The notes under the pieces are model-generated. The model was given only the letters and a program-made list of their open reading frames with translations, ran no database searches and had not been told where the DNA came from. A stretch of DNA of 64,000 nucleotides from Parietichytrium sp. I65-24A. Its lineage: Eukaryota; Sar; Bigyra; Thraustochytrida; Thraustochytriidae. Positions 22,401-31,000 of the stretch are shown piece after piece. Location of the stretch: the NCBI GenBank assembly GCA_012862575.1, contig BLSF01000009.1:1-64000 (forward strand), read 5' to 3'. Within the stretch, counting starts at the first letter, position 1. Every line of letters starts with the position of its first letter. A program made the position numbers and the translations under genes.

Positions 22401-22535
22401 TGTGGCCAGCTCCAGCCCGGGCCTCCATCTTCTTACCACCTCGCGCACCCTGCTTAGCGGCCACGCGCACACCTCCCGCAGCTCCGCCCTCTCCCGCGCG
22501 CACCTCGCGTTCAGCGCGCCGCCGCCAGCGCCCAT
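16476..22535 (-). CDS. giant calpain-like scaffold with IQ motifs, SKICH-like domains and zinc-binding C-terminus
   Basis: This encodes 2019 residues. Reading along it: an acidic linker and a first IQ-like helix (about 135-160); an EF-hand-like helical region (about 195-290); a SKICH-like beta-sandwich (about 425-520, with SDWIGLFD); two further similar segments (FIGLYPV near 758; WDRIELVLL to YRWQYVG, about 875-935); and a coiled coil containing a second IQ motif (IQSAVRRSMANVIMQR, about 945-1130). Then comes a calpain protease fold (about 1170-1470), with DPSFLAQPSSIFG, ITWTRA, YGVRLF, VDDAFPC and WVLLIEKAIAKLFGSY. The C-terminus has paired CxxC motifs (about 1793-1830, 1895-1925, 1978-2005). 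At the calpain QGxLGDCW position the sequence is ISNFQRAMPRAL, so the catalytic Cys is absent; the His and Asn motifs are also unrecognisable. It is therefore probably a non-proteolytic, calmodulin-binding scaffold. Androglobin combines calpain and IQ elements, but I see no globin domain. Confidence 0.82.
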   Translation of the reverse strand: MGAGGGALNARCARERAELREVCAWPLSRVREVVRRWRPGLELATGALTPEEFGVLMATWREGEEKGPAQAELKRQQEKANSKHGMRNLKSAKGGEEDQCDDDDDDEEEEEMKVEEEAVERILTKEEVEREKAAVKIEAAVRKWTVRLQVGRFRMYRDYREQFFFEGQSGPSRLNRMYTRFGSRSTAINPFDGRDSIDALNVMLCLVILCDGTVVEKLDVIVGLCIPSDTGEAIDPLLTIRFEELVVMLILLLRALECSYEEADTLYPGSVEHEAKIEQFAAGVFSFWDRPLDSSVSVLELKRWATFSRIAAPWLARMSSDIEYHEFLCRSRTLGLIVTFSQGLFSSESSCLSWPSVTDRNVCQAEDFLLFASHGSEEPTIRQSLSKQDIDVRGLVFCFEACEADPESYESIWLSYATDSNLHSAEANSARFFTGKAAVAFPDVPLHVSDDAPRSFCFNYTSSQEPFQWKSSDWIGLFDCEAPVGLVKHHQHQVIHRAVLERKKCLFKSFPKTHERLVLFADGHMEYINFRDSAFGMLSHEKLDYTIGDVVMVKLNPEELELCDCCSRDDCSCVWVRGVVVASSTAHVEGKYQVDFNFQPEETASAVAGVAEFASGGESSQVSWKPFSFLRFVFPSQMVWQCQGTPNLPPNRARVICQREGWAPVYFCEGEVLHSGWYELRHFTQDPHPRGRRALTSELISWGKSPPFKLVSPALCLGRILDGQTVDDSIICTLSSVSDAYRDSVIRKDPVVRGDFIGLYPVSSPHDTTFVEGMCLYVNEGMVENCRVAFDPYHCKLIKGGLFECRFVQKSLGIISSTSACASVRPVVFMKKPYGEAATLVLKMQALVKNTVSASTSYDYRAVCQFEVVDKALWTPWDRIELVLLRSASQEHHECTEQIVSWCYVTEKRMECLCGSVALPQPVVEGQYRWQYVGVHPDSNERSQEFTIRYETEDEVKYAGLDAEAKALKILQEERAREESRLARRATQIQSAVRRSMANVIMQRHKSAIAEDVMLLEEQIEEAKAAHEEKRIANAKRNQALLGKREKLIEKELESRVGELEARLVELKSGVSLEVMEREQEAIKMLQARAKAEREEKERADLHNIEMARRAKARRLMHVRRSPFQPPEKYKMRWDRTETVVLEELADYLKEIDERFEDPSFLAQPSSIFGSDESALGLDDLDIDAATQITWTRAAKIGPQQKKSKPQNDYVVFPEEIDFGEISNFQRAMPRALALPLLNLHLALIDFAREDDCRMSSVIDIRFASQGIYGVRLFHEGEVRLVLVDDAFPCALQPESGDQVPLFSSYPIDKVGLWVLLIEKAIAKLFGSYRSALKHMLIPQLPHTLLLGSLGGIFHLKGFLATTQENIDTLHPALELSKDPNPTFNVPMDSGVALRNRVGYNSPRLFPKGDESMPSDPKDGSSELLEMLLESCENPTKFCPIASRCFWIASGDGIFAQVLRAQRVAWNETIKVESSEKIKSVSSESSSPRKSKSPKKRRTKVSPKQRKSQSPVANRNTKISHIKSLAPAETDAQKPKEVFQTIEKRELIIKLRLSAMVHAQGNIPLPLEWQGCWRDQSVAWTEQVKALVPDYDPIDDGTFWVSASEFFEVFSRLAYTLRLKQDVTCIQTTLDLLWQQEPAPGEEASLFWGFTAGGVREPYNIGNPKFGITSDSNVLLAEFSAPRHMQEIQLIVGHSSGQILSTELQANIALAGEGSQLALVQRNDQEQAMEYNLQAQCWAPGLAGRGLLRLYSFGPNEPRVIKLPATLEVSKELATQIWPLESDSLLQFPRGSTSECQVCSVRLADLYMIAYPSLNPCTMCKECWKESHGRPCGKCSVSGPPSLIPEHLRKYFDGEDAGEDEELLSLLSRVTVGLENFLLERPDYEELTCVIDFDGMCDSCSFRSSLEQAPACAVCLLAILGDLAVYVPDESKNSALVPGTEQIENGEVERMLQNLPPLHTFCLQSYREMISPKCDFCGGPLCAVADRFSGVMKRSRIGIVHEECVVDALRQARKSIVIE

Positions 22536-23655
22536 CCCCGCCTAGTCGCTACCTAATAACCAATATCTGATGTCTGATGTCTGATCTCTGATCCCTGATA
22601 TCTGTGACTTGTCCGCGCTGCTGAGGGCGGGGGTGCGCGCGGACAGTTCAGGCTCACTGGGTTTCGGCGGTGCGTTTGGAATTTGGAATTTCGTGGGTTC
22701 TTGGGTGGGCGCGGGAGGCACATCTACGGGTTCCTGGATCCTGCTGTGGGACCTGAGGGGCCTGAGGGACTTGAGGGAGCCTAAAGGGTAGAGGGAAATA
22801 AGGCAGGCGGCCCTTTACTGTGCTTCGCTTTTTTGCGATGCCAAAGTGCTAGCCCGCAACTCGGGAGAATGCTTTTCAAACTATACGCCATTAGCAGTGC
22901 GCTACACCGGACTGGTAGTGGCAAGTGCAATACGTTAGCTCGCGGAACGCAATTTACGCTATAGTTTGTATGTGTTGGTATAGATTTGTATACCAGGTAG
23001 TTTGTACTGTTTGTACTGTTTGTACCATGAGTATCATGACGGCTCGTAGGAGATGGTAGGTTTATGCTAGGCCATGTGGCGTGGAAGATGTGAGCGAGGA
23101 GGAGTGTCTTTCGATTGGAATGCCATGTGCAGGTCCGTCCTCCACGCAAGCAAAAGGATTCGCGGTCGGAAAGGCCATCTGAGAGAAAAAGTATCGCCTG
23201 TGCGGGCTAAAAATAAGACACAAAGCTATGTGCCAAATTGCCTGCGACTAATAGCTCGAGCCTTGCTCTGCCAAAAATATGCCATAACTTGAATGCCATG
23301 CTCAACATCCTCAATGCATACGCTTGCCTATTCATTTGGACTAATGCAAGCTACGACCCTTGCACTGCTCTTCTTTGATCGTCATCGACAGTGCTATCGT
23401 TTGTGGTATGTGTGTCGTTGTGCACCAGTACTGACTGTGAGTACACTCACCACACCAGGCCACACCAACACACTTTATGGACATGGAGGACAGCGAGGAC
23501 ACTCAGTGAGCAGACATACAAGTGACCTGACAGTCGGTTCACACAGTCAATTGGCAGTGACAAGAGGTGCTTAAGCTGCGCAAAGGGAAAAGAAGGAGCC
23601 ACGAAGGCGGAGCGAGCGGGAAAGAGACAGAGAAAGCATAGAAAGCACAGAAAGC
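22536..23655. other. divergent intergenic region (1.1 kb)
   Basis: This is the shared 5' region of the calpain-like (-) and HTATIP2-like (+) genes. Near the calpain-like start it holds a 7-bp tandem repeat. The last 80 bp before 23656 are strongly purine-rich on the plus strand, typical of starts in this window. No gene is recognised. Confidence 0.6.
22567..22608 (-). repeat. 7-bp tandem repeat CTGATNN, about 6 units
   Basis: Units CTGATGT, CTGATGT, CTGATCT, CTGATCC, CTGATAT and a decayed CTGTGAC run head to tail 32-73 nt upstream of the calpain-like start codon, so they are probably in its 5' leader. Confidence 0.75.
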
Positions 23656-24348
23656 ATGGCGTTTCGAGACCGCGTGGAAGGGAGTGGAAGAGTGGCCGTG
23701 GTGCTGGGCGGAACCGGGGCCACGGGAAGCAGCGTGCTAAAGGAGCTGATCGAGAGGCCGCAGTGGGCCAAAGTGATCGCAGTCGGACGGAGGCCTGTGG
23801 AACAGGAGAGCGAAAAGGTGGAAAACTACGTGCTTGACTTGGGCACCGAAGAGGTCGACGCGACAAGGCTTGAGGGAGCCACACACTTTTTCAACTGCAT
23901 AGGGACGACAAGAGCACAAGCTGGCTCGGCAGACAAGTTTTTCGAGATTGAGGCTGGCGTGACCAAGAAAGTGTCCGAGGCGTGCAAGAAAGCTGGTGTT
24001 CTCTCTGCATCTGTCGTGTCGGCCCAAGGAGCGAATAAAGACGTTTGCTGTGCTCCAAAATGGTTCCACCCGCTGTTCTACACCAAGACGCTTGGAATGA
24101 AAGAGTATTTCATGGAAGAGCAAGGGTTTGCCAAGCTAACTGTGTTTCGTCCGGGCATGCTCAAACGCAACATGGGAGACCGGCCTCTTGAAAAATACTT
24201 TTCTTGGCTGCCGAATCTGGATGTTGCGGTCCTTGCAAAGGCAATGGTGAACGACGCCGAGTCTGCGCCTGCCAACGCGGGCTCAGCTCCAGAGATGCCA
24301 CTTATTTTTGAAGGCAATGGAAAGATCACAAAAGTTGCCAAGATGTGA
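23656..24348 (+). CDS. HTATIP2: HTATIP2/TIP30-like NAD(P)-binding protein
   Basis: This encodes 230 residues, close to the usual length of about 240 for this atypical short-chain dehydrogenase family. The Rossmann dinucleotide motif GGTGATG is at residues 18-24, followed by VIAVGRRP. The HFFNCIGTTRAQAGSADKF stretch and VVSAQGANKD (around 120-129) match the family's conserved strands. At the active-site region the family has YxxxK; here it reads Y142-TKT-L146-GMKE, so the lysine is Leu. VFRPGML follows as expected. Human HTATIP2 binds NADPH and has been linked to import regulation and transcription; the role here is unknown. The start AGCATGG has purine at -3 and G at +4 after a purine-rich leader. 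It is convergent with the asparagine-synthetase-like gene. Confidence 0.9.
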   Translation: MAFRDRVEGSGRVAVVLGGTGATGSSVLKELIERPQWAKVIAVGRRPVEQESEKVENYVLDLGTEEVDATRLEGATHFFNCIGTTRAQAGSADKFFEIEAGVTKKVSEACKKAGVLSASVVSAQGANKDVCCAPKWFHPLFYTKTLGMKEYFMEEQGFAKLTVFRPGMLKRNMGDRPLEKYFSWLPNLDVAVLAKAMVNDAESAPANAGSAPEMPLIFEGNGKITKVAKM

Positions 24349-24661
24349 GAGCGAGCAGCTAAGCACTGCAATCTGTGTTGCTCGAGCTCTGCACTCGAGC
24401 AAGTAATTCTATCGAGACATCTAGAACAATATCCTTCTATTTTTAAACGTATTCACTGTTCAGTGTTCATGAAGATGAAGAAATAAACGAAGACCAGCCC
24501 TAAAAGAAAACTAGTGTAACGTAGACAACCAAGCCCTCACAAGAGCAGGTATGTTTTTGAAGACGTAGAATTCATTCAATCAACATCAATCAACGTTCTC
24601 AACTCGAGGTGCCAAGTGAAAAAAAAAGAAAGAGAGGTCTTTGCAACTTTCTCTCTGCCCC
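24349..24661. other. convergent 3' spacer (313 bp)
   Basis: This holds the 3' untranslated regions of the HTATIP2-like (+) and asparagine-synthetase-like (-) genes. A candidate AATAAA lies at 24482-24487. Nothing else is recognised. Confidence 0.7.
24482..24487 (+). terminator. candidate poly(A) signal of HTATIP2-like gene
   Basis: AATAAA lies 134 nt after the stop codon at 24348 in an A-rich context, within the convergent spacer. Confidence 0.5.
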
Positions 24662-25846
24662 CTAGCCCAGCAAATTTGCGGCAGTGGACTGCCTGCGAGC
24701 TGGCCAAGCGCCGCACACCTTGCAGAAATTGCTTGTCGGAAGAGGGAGCTTGAACTGGCAAGCTATGCATGGGTCGCGGTACATCGCAGTGGTGCTCGAA
24801 TCGTCGCTCGATCCGTCGTGCTCCGCCTTTTCTTCAGACGGAACTGGGTACGCACTGTGTGGGCGCGGCTTGCGAAACGTCCTGGGCGGCAGAACAGGAA
24901 ACTGATCCGTGTGGTCATTCTCAAGCGCCGGGAGAAACTCCTTGGAAAAGATTCGAAAGTAGTAGACATGCTCAGGATTGCGCAAAACGATGCCGAATGT
25001 GTTGGCGGCTTTCTGTTTCTCCTTGAGAAATTGATCAGGGTCGATTCGGGTCTCGAAGAATTTCCCATTCTCGGCGCCAAGCACGGTGCTGCCACTTCCC
25101 ACTTCGATGGGATCTTTGCGCCGCCAAGCACTGATGGCTTCAGGGTACGCCTCCCTCAGAGGCACCTTCCCGGCAAGCCTCAGCTCCTTGGGACCGCCAG
25201 GCTTCACTTCCTGCTCGCGCTCCGCGATGCATTCCCCTTTCGGAAGAGTGAGCGCCCAGTCTTTGAATCGCGGCTGTAGAAATGGCGAGTCCACTTTGAG
25301 CCCCAGCGCTTTGCCCATGATAGGTGCTGAGAAAAACCACGATGCACACATTTCGGCGCGTTTCTTGCTCCACAGAGGCTCCTCCGACCCATGAGTGAAT
25401 GAGTACCCCCCTAGAAGCTCATCGGCGCCGTCACCTGTCAAGACATACTCCATCCCCAGTTCCTTCGCTTTGTTAAGCGCTACAGCAACCACCGTGCTGT
25501 TTCTCAGCTCCATGCCATCAAACGAGCCTAGAGTTCGCACCGCGAACTTGAGCGCCTCTGAGTCCACGAGGTCATCCGCAGACATCTTGAGCTGCACATG
25601 CTCCACGCCGTGCTGCTGGGCCACAGCCTGCGCGTACGGGGTGTCCGTGGGCGCGTCCCCTACGAGGACCGTCAGCGCGAGCGCAGGTTTCACACCCAGC
25701 GTCTTGAGCGCCTCCATCACCGCGCACGTGTCCACTCCGCCGCTCAGCACCACGCACAAGCGGCTTGCGTCTCGCATTTCCCACGTCTTTTCCAGCAACC
25801 CGCCAAGCGCTTCTTCCAGCGCCGCTCTGCACGCCGCTCCTGCCAT
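24662..25846 (-). CDS. asparagine-synthetase-domain protein without glutaminase domain
   Basis: This encodes 394 residues. The N-terminal part is the ATP-pyrophosphatase domain of class B asparagine synthetases: PP-loop LSGGVDT (residues 34-40, with Thr in place of the usual final Ser) and the conserved TGDGADELLGGY (about 137-148). The Cys-nucleophile glutaminase domain that normally precedes it is absent, and the ATG is followed directly by the synthetase domain. The C-terminus carries a CIAC...CKVC zinc-ribbon-like motif (about 360-380). Such a protein would need free ammonia or a partner glutaminase, or may act on another substrate; the reaction is inferred. It is divergent from the histidine phosphatase gene, with starts 445 bp apart. 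Confidence 0.85.
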   Translation of the reverse strand: MAGAACRAALEEALGGLLEKTWEMRDASRLCVVLSGGVDTCAVMEALKTLGVKPALALTVLVGDAPTDTPYAQAVAQQHGVEHVQLKMSADDLVDSEALKFAVRTLGSFDGMELRNSTVVAVALNKAKELGMEYVLTGDGADELLGGYSFTHGSEEPLWSKKRAEMCASWFFSAPIMGKALGLKVDSPFLQPRFKDWALTLPKGECIAEREQEVKPGGPKELRLAGKVPLREAYPEAISAWRRKDPIEVGSGSTVLGAENGKFFETRIDPDQFLKEKQKAANTFGIVLRNPEHVYYFRIFSKEFLPALENDHTDQFPVLPPRTFRKPRPHSAYPVPSEEKAEHDGSSDDSSTTAMYRDPCIACQFKLPLPTSNFCKVCGAWPARRQSTAANLLG

Positions 25847-26291
25847 CTTGGCTGTCGGCCTACTCTTCCTATTTCCTATTTCCTACTTCCTCTCTGCGTT
25901 CTGCGTTCTGCGTTCTGCGCTGTGCACACTTGCAGTCTCTTCCGAGCTTTCGTGTCCCCGCGTACTCGCTGCGCGTACGCGAACGCGTACTTGTGCCCTC
26001 CTCCTTCGGCTGCTACTGTCCCAAGCTAACTGCGGCTAGCTCTGCTCTTCGCGGAGAACCACAAGGGTCCGCGGGTACCACCTGCAGCAACTGCTCGTCC
26101 GCGCACGTCCGCGCACGTCCGCGTAGCAATACACTCACCACATCGATAGCGTCCCCGCAGCAGCGACACTCGTATCCACTCGGTATCCACTCGGTATTCC
26201 ACCGTCCGCCGGGGGGGTCCGCGCCGCGTACAGTTGGTGTCCGCGCGCACAGAGGAACAGAGGAACAGAGTAAGAGAGTAAGAGAGGAAGA
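25847..26291. other. divergent promoter region (445 bp)
   Basis: This is the shortest divergent spacer of the window, so the two genes probably share regulation. It contains a TGCGTTC triplet repeat (about 25895-25918), a CGTCCGCGCA repeat, and sense-strand GAGGAACA and GAGTAAGA doublets just before the histidine phosphatase ATG. It is GC-rich in the centre. Confidence 0.6.
26096..26123. repeat. 10-bp tandem repeat CGTCCGCGCA, 2.8 copies
   Basis: Perfect head-to-tail copies start at 26096, 26106 and 26116. The array lies roughly midway between the two divergent start codons and is CpG-rich. Confidence 0.8.
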
Positions 26292-27107
26292 ATGGCGCTG
26301 GTGCTCGTGAGGCACGCCGAGAGGCTGGACTACGTGCGGCCGGAGTGGCTGCGCGCGGCGCAGAGGCCGTGGGACGCGCCGCTGACGAGCCACGGACGAG
26401 CGCAGGCGCAGCGCGTGGGCGCCAAGCTTCGCGGAGAACTGCGCAGACTGGGCCTGCCGCCGGCCACGCGCATCCTATCGTCGCCGCTCTCGCGCTGCGT
26501 GCGCACGGCGCTGGACCTGCGCGACCAAGGGACGGATGACGGCGGCGCGAAGGCGGCGGTGACGCTGGAGAACGGGCTGGCGGAGGCGCTGTCGGAGGAC
26601 TGGTACCGCAGCTGGGCGCTGCTGGATCACAGCGACGCGACGTGGGGCGGGCCGAAAGGTTTCCGCACGGGCAGCGGCTACGCGGAGAGTCTCCGGCTGC
26701 ATGCCATGTCACGAGTGCCGGTCGCGCAGCTGCTGCGCGGCGCAGGAGACTACGCCAAGGACGAGGGCTGGCCAGTTGCCGAGGGACCGTCCACGGGATT
26801 CGCGCCGGAGCATACCATCGATGAGCCGGAGTCCCACGATGAAATGGTGACCAGACTCAGGGCCGTCGCGGATATGGCCGCTGAGCAGTGGCCCGGGGAA
26901 ACGGTGGTCCTGGTGTCCCATGGCGGCCCAACCGGAGCACTGTTCCACATGCTCACCGGCGAGCGGTGCGGCAGGGTTGGGTTCACCGCGCTCTCCATCT
27001 TGGAGGCCACGGAGCCAGGCAAGCCGTACAAGGCGCATCTAGCTGCGTGCACCGCGCACTTGGACGACTCTGAAGACTTGGGTCTCGCCACTACCACTGA
27101 TGAGTGA
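26292..27107 (+). CDS. histidine phosphatase (phosphoglycerate-mutase-like superfamily)
   Basis: This encodes 271 residues. It starts MALVLVRHAERLD: the RHAER motif (residues 7-11) carries the phospho-accepting His. RILSSPLSRCVRTA is the second conserved arginine region, and VVLVSHGGPTGALF (about 209-222) holds the second catalytic His. The pattern RHxER with ENGLAEALSEDWY resembles the UBASH3/ecdysteroid-phosphatase branch of the superfamily, but the SH3 and UBA domains of animal UBASH3 are absent. It is probably a soluble phosphomonoesterase of unknown substrate. The GC content is higher than in neighbouring genes. It is followed on the same strand by the formin gene after 973 bp. Confidence 0.9.
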   Translation: MALVLVRHAERLDYVRPEWLRAAQRPWDAPLTSHGRAQAQRVGAKLRGELRRLGLPPATRILSSPLSRCVRTALDLRDQGTDDGGAKAAVTLENGLAEALSEDWYRSWALLDHSDATWGGPKGFRTGSGYAESLRLHAMSRVPVAQLLRGAGDYAKDEGWPVAEGPSTGFAPEHTIDEPESHDEMVTRLRAVADMAAEQWPGETVVLVSHGGPTGALFHMLTGERCGRVGFTALSILEATEPGKPYKAHLAACTAHLDDSEDLGLATTTDE

Positions 27108-27520
27108 AACTGTGTTAGAGACACGAGACGCAAGATGCAAGATGCAAGGCGAGTCCTCGATCATTGTTCAAGCGCCTCGGCAGTCGATTCCGGGTTCCAA
27201 GTCGTCTGTACTTACACGCAATTAGTACTTTGGAGAAACATAAATAAGATAGATAATTAGAAGGAGCAGAAGACTAACTTGGCCACGATCGATGACTCTA
27301 CTGCTCACCTGCTGGCCACTCTTGCAATTGTAACCAAAATGTCCCCGCTCCTCGACACTTGGACGGGTCCAGGTCCGAGACCCAATACCCAATACCCAAA
27401 TTCTAGAATTCAGAAAACACACACAAAAACAGAGTTAACAAAACGCTCGCAAAACTTGGAAACTCCCAAAAGGGTCTGTGAACGCTGAAGGAAAAGTAGC
27501 ATCGCATCGCAGCGCGGCGC

Positions 27521-27545
27521 GACCAGACCAGACCAGACCAGACCA
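27521..27545 (+). repeat. (GACCA)5 tandem repeat
   Basis: Five perfect copies of GACCA occur about 540 bp upstream of the formin start. Confidence 0.85.
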
Positions 27546-27893
27546 GAATAATAGACAGAACTCAGAGCACACTGCTCCAAAACCCCATCATATGGCTCAC
27601 TGACTGTGACTACCGAGTATTAGCACCGTGCCCGTGCCATGATCGCGGTCCATTTGACCGTTGGCCAAGCCTTCCACTAGCAGTACTATCAACGCACTAA
27701 AGTATGATGTAAGATCTTAATAGGTGTAATGCGCAAGCTCATAAAGTGAGGGCAAGTACATGCAAGTACGGATGATCGATTATCGATTATCGACGATGAT
27801 GGACGTGGACTGTGAATGAAAAACTTTGGACAAGAAACATGTGAGAGGGACGAGACCAGTGACGGAGAAGATTGAAGATTTGTAAGGCGTGGT

Positions 27894-27912
27894 GAGAGAG
27901 AGAGAGAGAGAG
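27894..27912 (+). repeat. GA microsatellite in formin 5' region
   Basis: An uninterrupted 19-nt GA run lies about 170 bp upstream of the formin ATG on the sense strand, followed by GACGAA/GAAGAC repeats around 27945-27967. It has the same placement as the GA tracts before the ABC transporter and bZIP genes. Confidence 0.8.
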
Positions 27913-28080
27913 GCGATAGGAGATAAAGACGAAGGCAAAGGCCAAAGACGAAGACGAAGACGAAGACTGACGGAGAGAAGTGTGTCTGGAAGGGGGAGAG
28001 GAGAGCCTAGAGTTGGAGGGAGAGCGCAAGCGAGCGAGCACGCAGAAGAGCTGATTAATTGATGGGAAGTCTGGCGCGAA

Positions 28081-31000
28081 ATGACCTCCATAGCGCCTTT
28101 TGAGGTCGTCATCTCGAGCGACGATGCTCTGGAGCGCGAGGAGATCTTGCCCGTTCCAAGTCAGGCAACACAGTTTGTGCCAAGGCAGCAGGTCAGGCAG
28201 AGCGCTGCAAGGGTGTTGCCAGTCTCCGGCGGCGATTGGCTCGGACCAGCGCGAGCGATTCATAAACCGTTTCAGCCGCAGCAGCAAGAAGAGCGGGTTC
28301 AACAGCAAAACACCCCAATCGCTCCGCAATCACACCATGTACAACAAGCAGTTCATGCAATTCCCGAGTCACAGCCGCCGGCTAACCTCTTCCACGCCCC
28401 TCAAGGTATTCAATCGTACGTAAGTCAGGTCCAAAAGAACAACGACGCGGGTCAAGGTGTTCAATCGTACGTAGGTCAGGTTCAAAAGAACAACGAGGCC
28501 GTGTTCAATCACGACTTTAGGGTGGAGGAATCCAAAGAGTACAACTGGAGCGCGCAACCTCCCATCGCTCCACCGGTTATGCAAGAACAGATTAGCTCTC
28601 TTAATGTGCCCGCCGAGCTTGTGCAACAAGGAGGGCTTCTTTGGAAGGTGCCCTTCCATGGCTCAATGGGGAACGGTGTCAAGGTGCGGTGGTTTTGCGT
28701 GTCGCACGAAGGAAATCAATCCGTGGAGCTGCGATGGCATAATCCGGAAAAAAGTTCGAGAAAGGAGCGAAGTATTAGCCTCTCAGATGTAACGCAGATA
28801 CTTTGTGGGCATCAAACCCGTACCTTTAAGGAGCTGTCGTCGGACCGGGCTCCAGCTGCAGACCTTTGCTTTTCTCTAATTTTGAGCGATAGAACGCTTG
28901 ATCTTGCAGCGTTTACGATCAAAGAAGCGGAGCTGTGGGTTCGTGGAATTTCCAGCTTTACAAGATGCAAGCCGCTCGGCATAAGTCACTCTGTTACCAA
29001 CGCGAAGGACACCTCTCTTTCTGCTAGAGCGCCAAAACTTCAGACAATCGTGTTGTCACTTTTTGACGCATGCTATGAAGACAACGCAGAGCAAGTTTCG
29101 GATTTATTAGAAACCTATGATATTGACATTGATATGCTGGAACCCGGCGAACGCTTTGGTGACTCCTGCCTGATCATTGCTTGTAAATTTGGCCACGTAA
29201 AAATTGCAGAGGTTTGTTTACGCTACGGAGCATCAAATGATCCACACCCAGACTACGGTCAGACGGCACTACAGGCTGCTGTCGCTGGAGGGCATTTAGT
29301 ATGTGCAAAACTCTTGCTCGATACTGCCGCCCCCAGTGGAATGGACTCAGTTATCGTAAATGACGTTGACCAAAAGAAGAGCGCGCCGATTCATGATGCT
29401 GCAACGCGGAAAGACGTATTTCTCCTTCAACTATTACTTCGACACGGGGCCGACATGAACATATTAAATGGCCAAGGGCAGACTATATTGCATCGTGCCA
29501 TTTTATCTCCACCGCAGCTGCCTGTAGAAGCACAAAGGGATCGTCTCCGATCTTTGCAGGTCCTCTTGGACGAGGGCGCTGATGACATCATCAACGCACA
29601 GGACGACAATGGTAACACTGCCTTGCACTTTGCGGTGCAGAGTGGGGATGTCGTCCTCGTCAGAACGTTGCTTGAGAGTGCTGCAAACCCAATTCTTGCC
29701 AACGCACATGGCCTCCGTCCTTATGATTTGGCTCGCAATAAAGACTTTCGACAGATCATGAGCTTACTCTCAGAGTACGAAGGTTGGTACGATGATCAAG
29801 GGCAGCTGCATGAGGAAGAAGTCTGTAGCGTTGAAGAGAATTATTCAGTGGAAGAGCAACCACACGTTCAAGCCGAGTACACGCAGTATTACTCGGAAGA
29901 AGGCTACGCGTACTACATCAACCACACAACTGGCGTCTCGCAGTGGGAAGATCCACGGGTGACCACAAAAGCATGTGTTGTGTACTCTGGTCATCAAGAT
30001 TACAACGATGTATGTGCAAACTCCCAGGCGCACTCATATAGGGAGGACAGTTTGGCAACGGGGCATGCTACAAATGTTTCGCAGGGTGCGTTTCATCACG
30101 TGAATCAATCCGTTCCGAAGCATGACAGTGTCTCGGTACTGCAATCTGCACGATCAGTAGGTGCAAGAATCCGTGCCGAGCTATACCGAGCACGTGAAGC
30201 GGAGCGACAGCTACATTTGATCGACCAAGAGCTTCAGAGTGGCAGTTCTGAGACGTACGGGGAAGACTCTGTGATATCAATGTCGGAGCAGCTGTTGAGC
30301 AAAAGATCCGGCGTTGAAAGTGGGAGCCAGAATTTGCATGATGCTTTTAAGAGTGGACTTCAGCCCAGTAGTCGGAATGTAATGTTTAGCGATTCAAACT
30401 CAGGAAACAGCGAGCAAAACGTGAACTCTGGGGAGAGCTACGGCGAACAGGTTGTCCATGGGGACTCGAATGGAGCTGATACGTTACCTTATGTAGGCAA
30501 ATGCCATCCTCCTTCCGCAGACCAATATGAAAGACAAGTCTTGCAAGGAAAAGCTCACGGAGTTAGTAACGCTCGAGGAAGCGGGGACCTTCACGGTAAT
30601 CTTGCTCGGTCAGAAAACCCAAGCAGTCCGGAGAACGATGGCATAAGGGTTGACAACAACATGGGCTCCAGATATGCAACTTCAGTAACTAATCTAGCGC
30701 CTGGAGCGGGCCACGCCAACACTTGCTCAATCGAACGCAAACCCTCTGCAGAATTTACCGAACAGCAGTTCAGCAACGCCTCCCCTCCGAAAGCTAATCT
30801 TGCGACGTTGGCGGAGAAATCAAGTGGAGTAGAACCTTTGATTGTCAGCGGCTCTGAAGCGCAAACAATTGTCGCAACGAAAGAGTTGGAAGTGGAAAGG
30901 CCAAAAGCAGTCACGGAGGCGCTCACGGGTGTTGCTAAAGAGGACACAAAAACGCGAGGGGCGGAAGAAAATGTTGACGAGCGAGTACAAATTTCCGAGG

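Larger units (their letters stand above)
27108..28080 (+). other. intergenic region before formin (973 bp)
   Basis: This holds the 3' end of the histidine phosphatase gene and the 5' region of the formin gene, one of only three same-strand junctions in the window. It contains (GACCA)5, a 19-nt GA tract and GAAGAC repeats, all on the formin sense strand. No gene is recognised. Confidence 0.6.
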
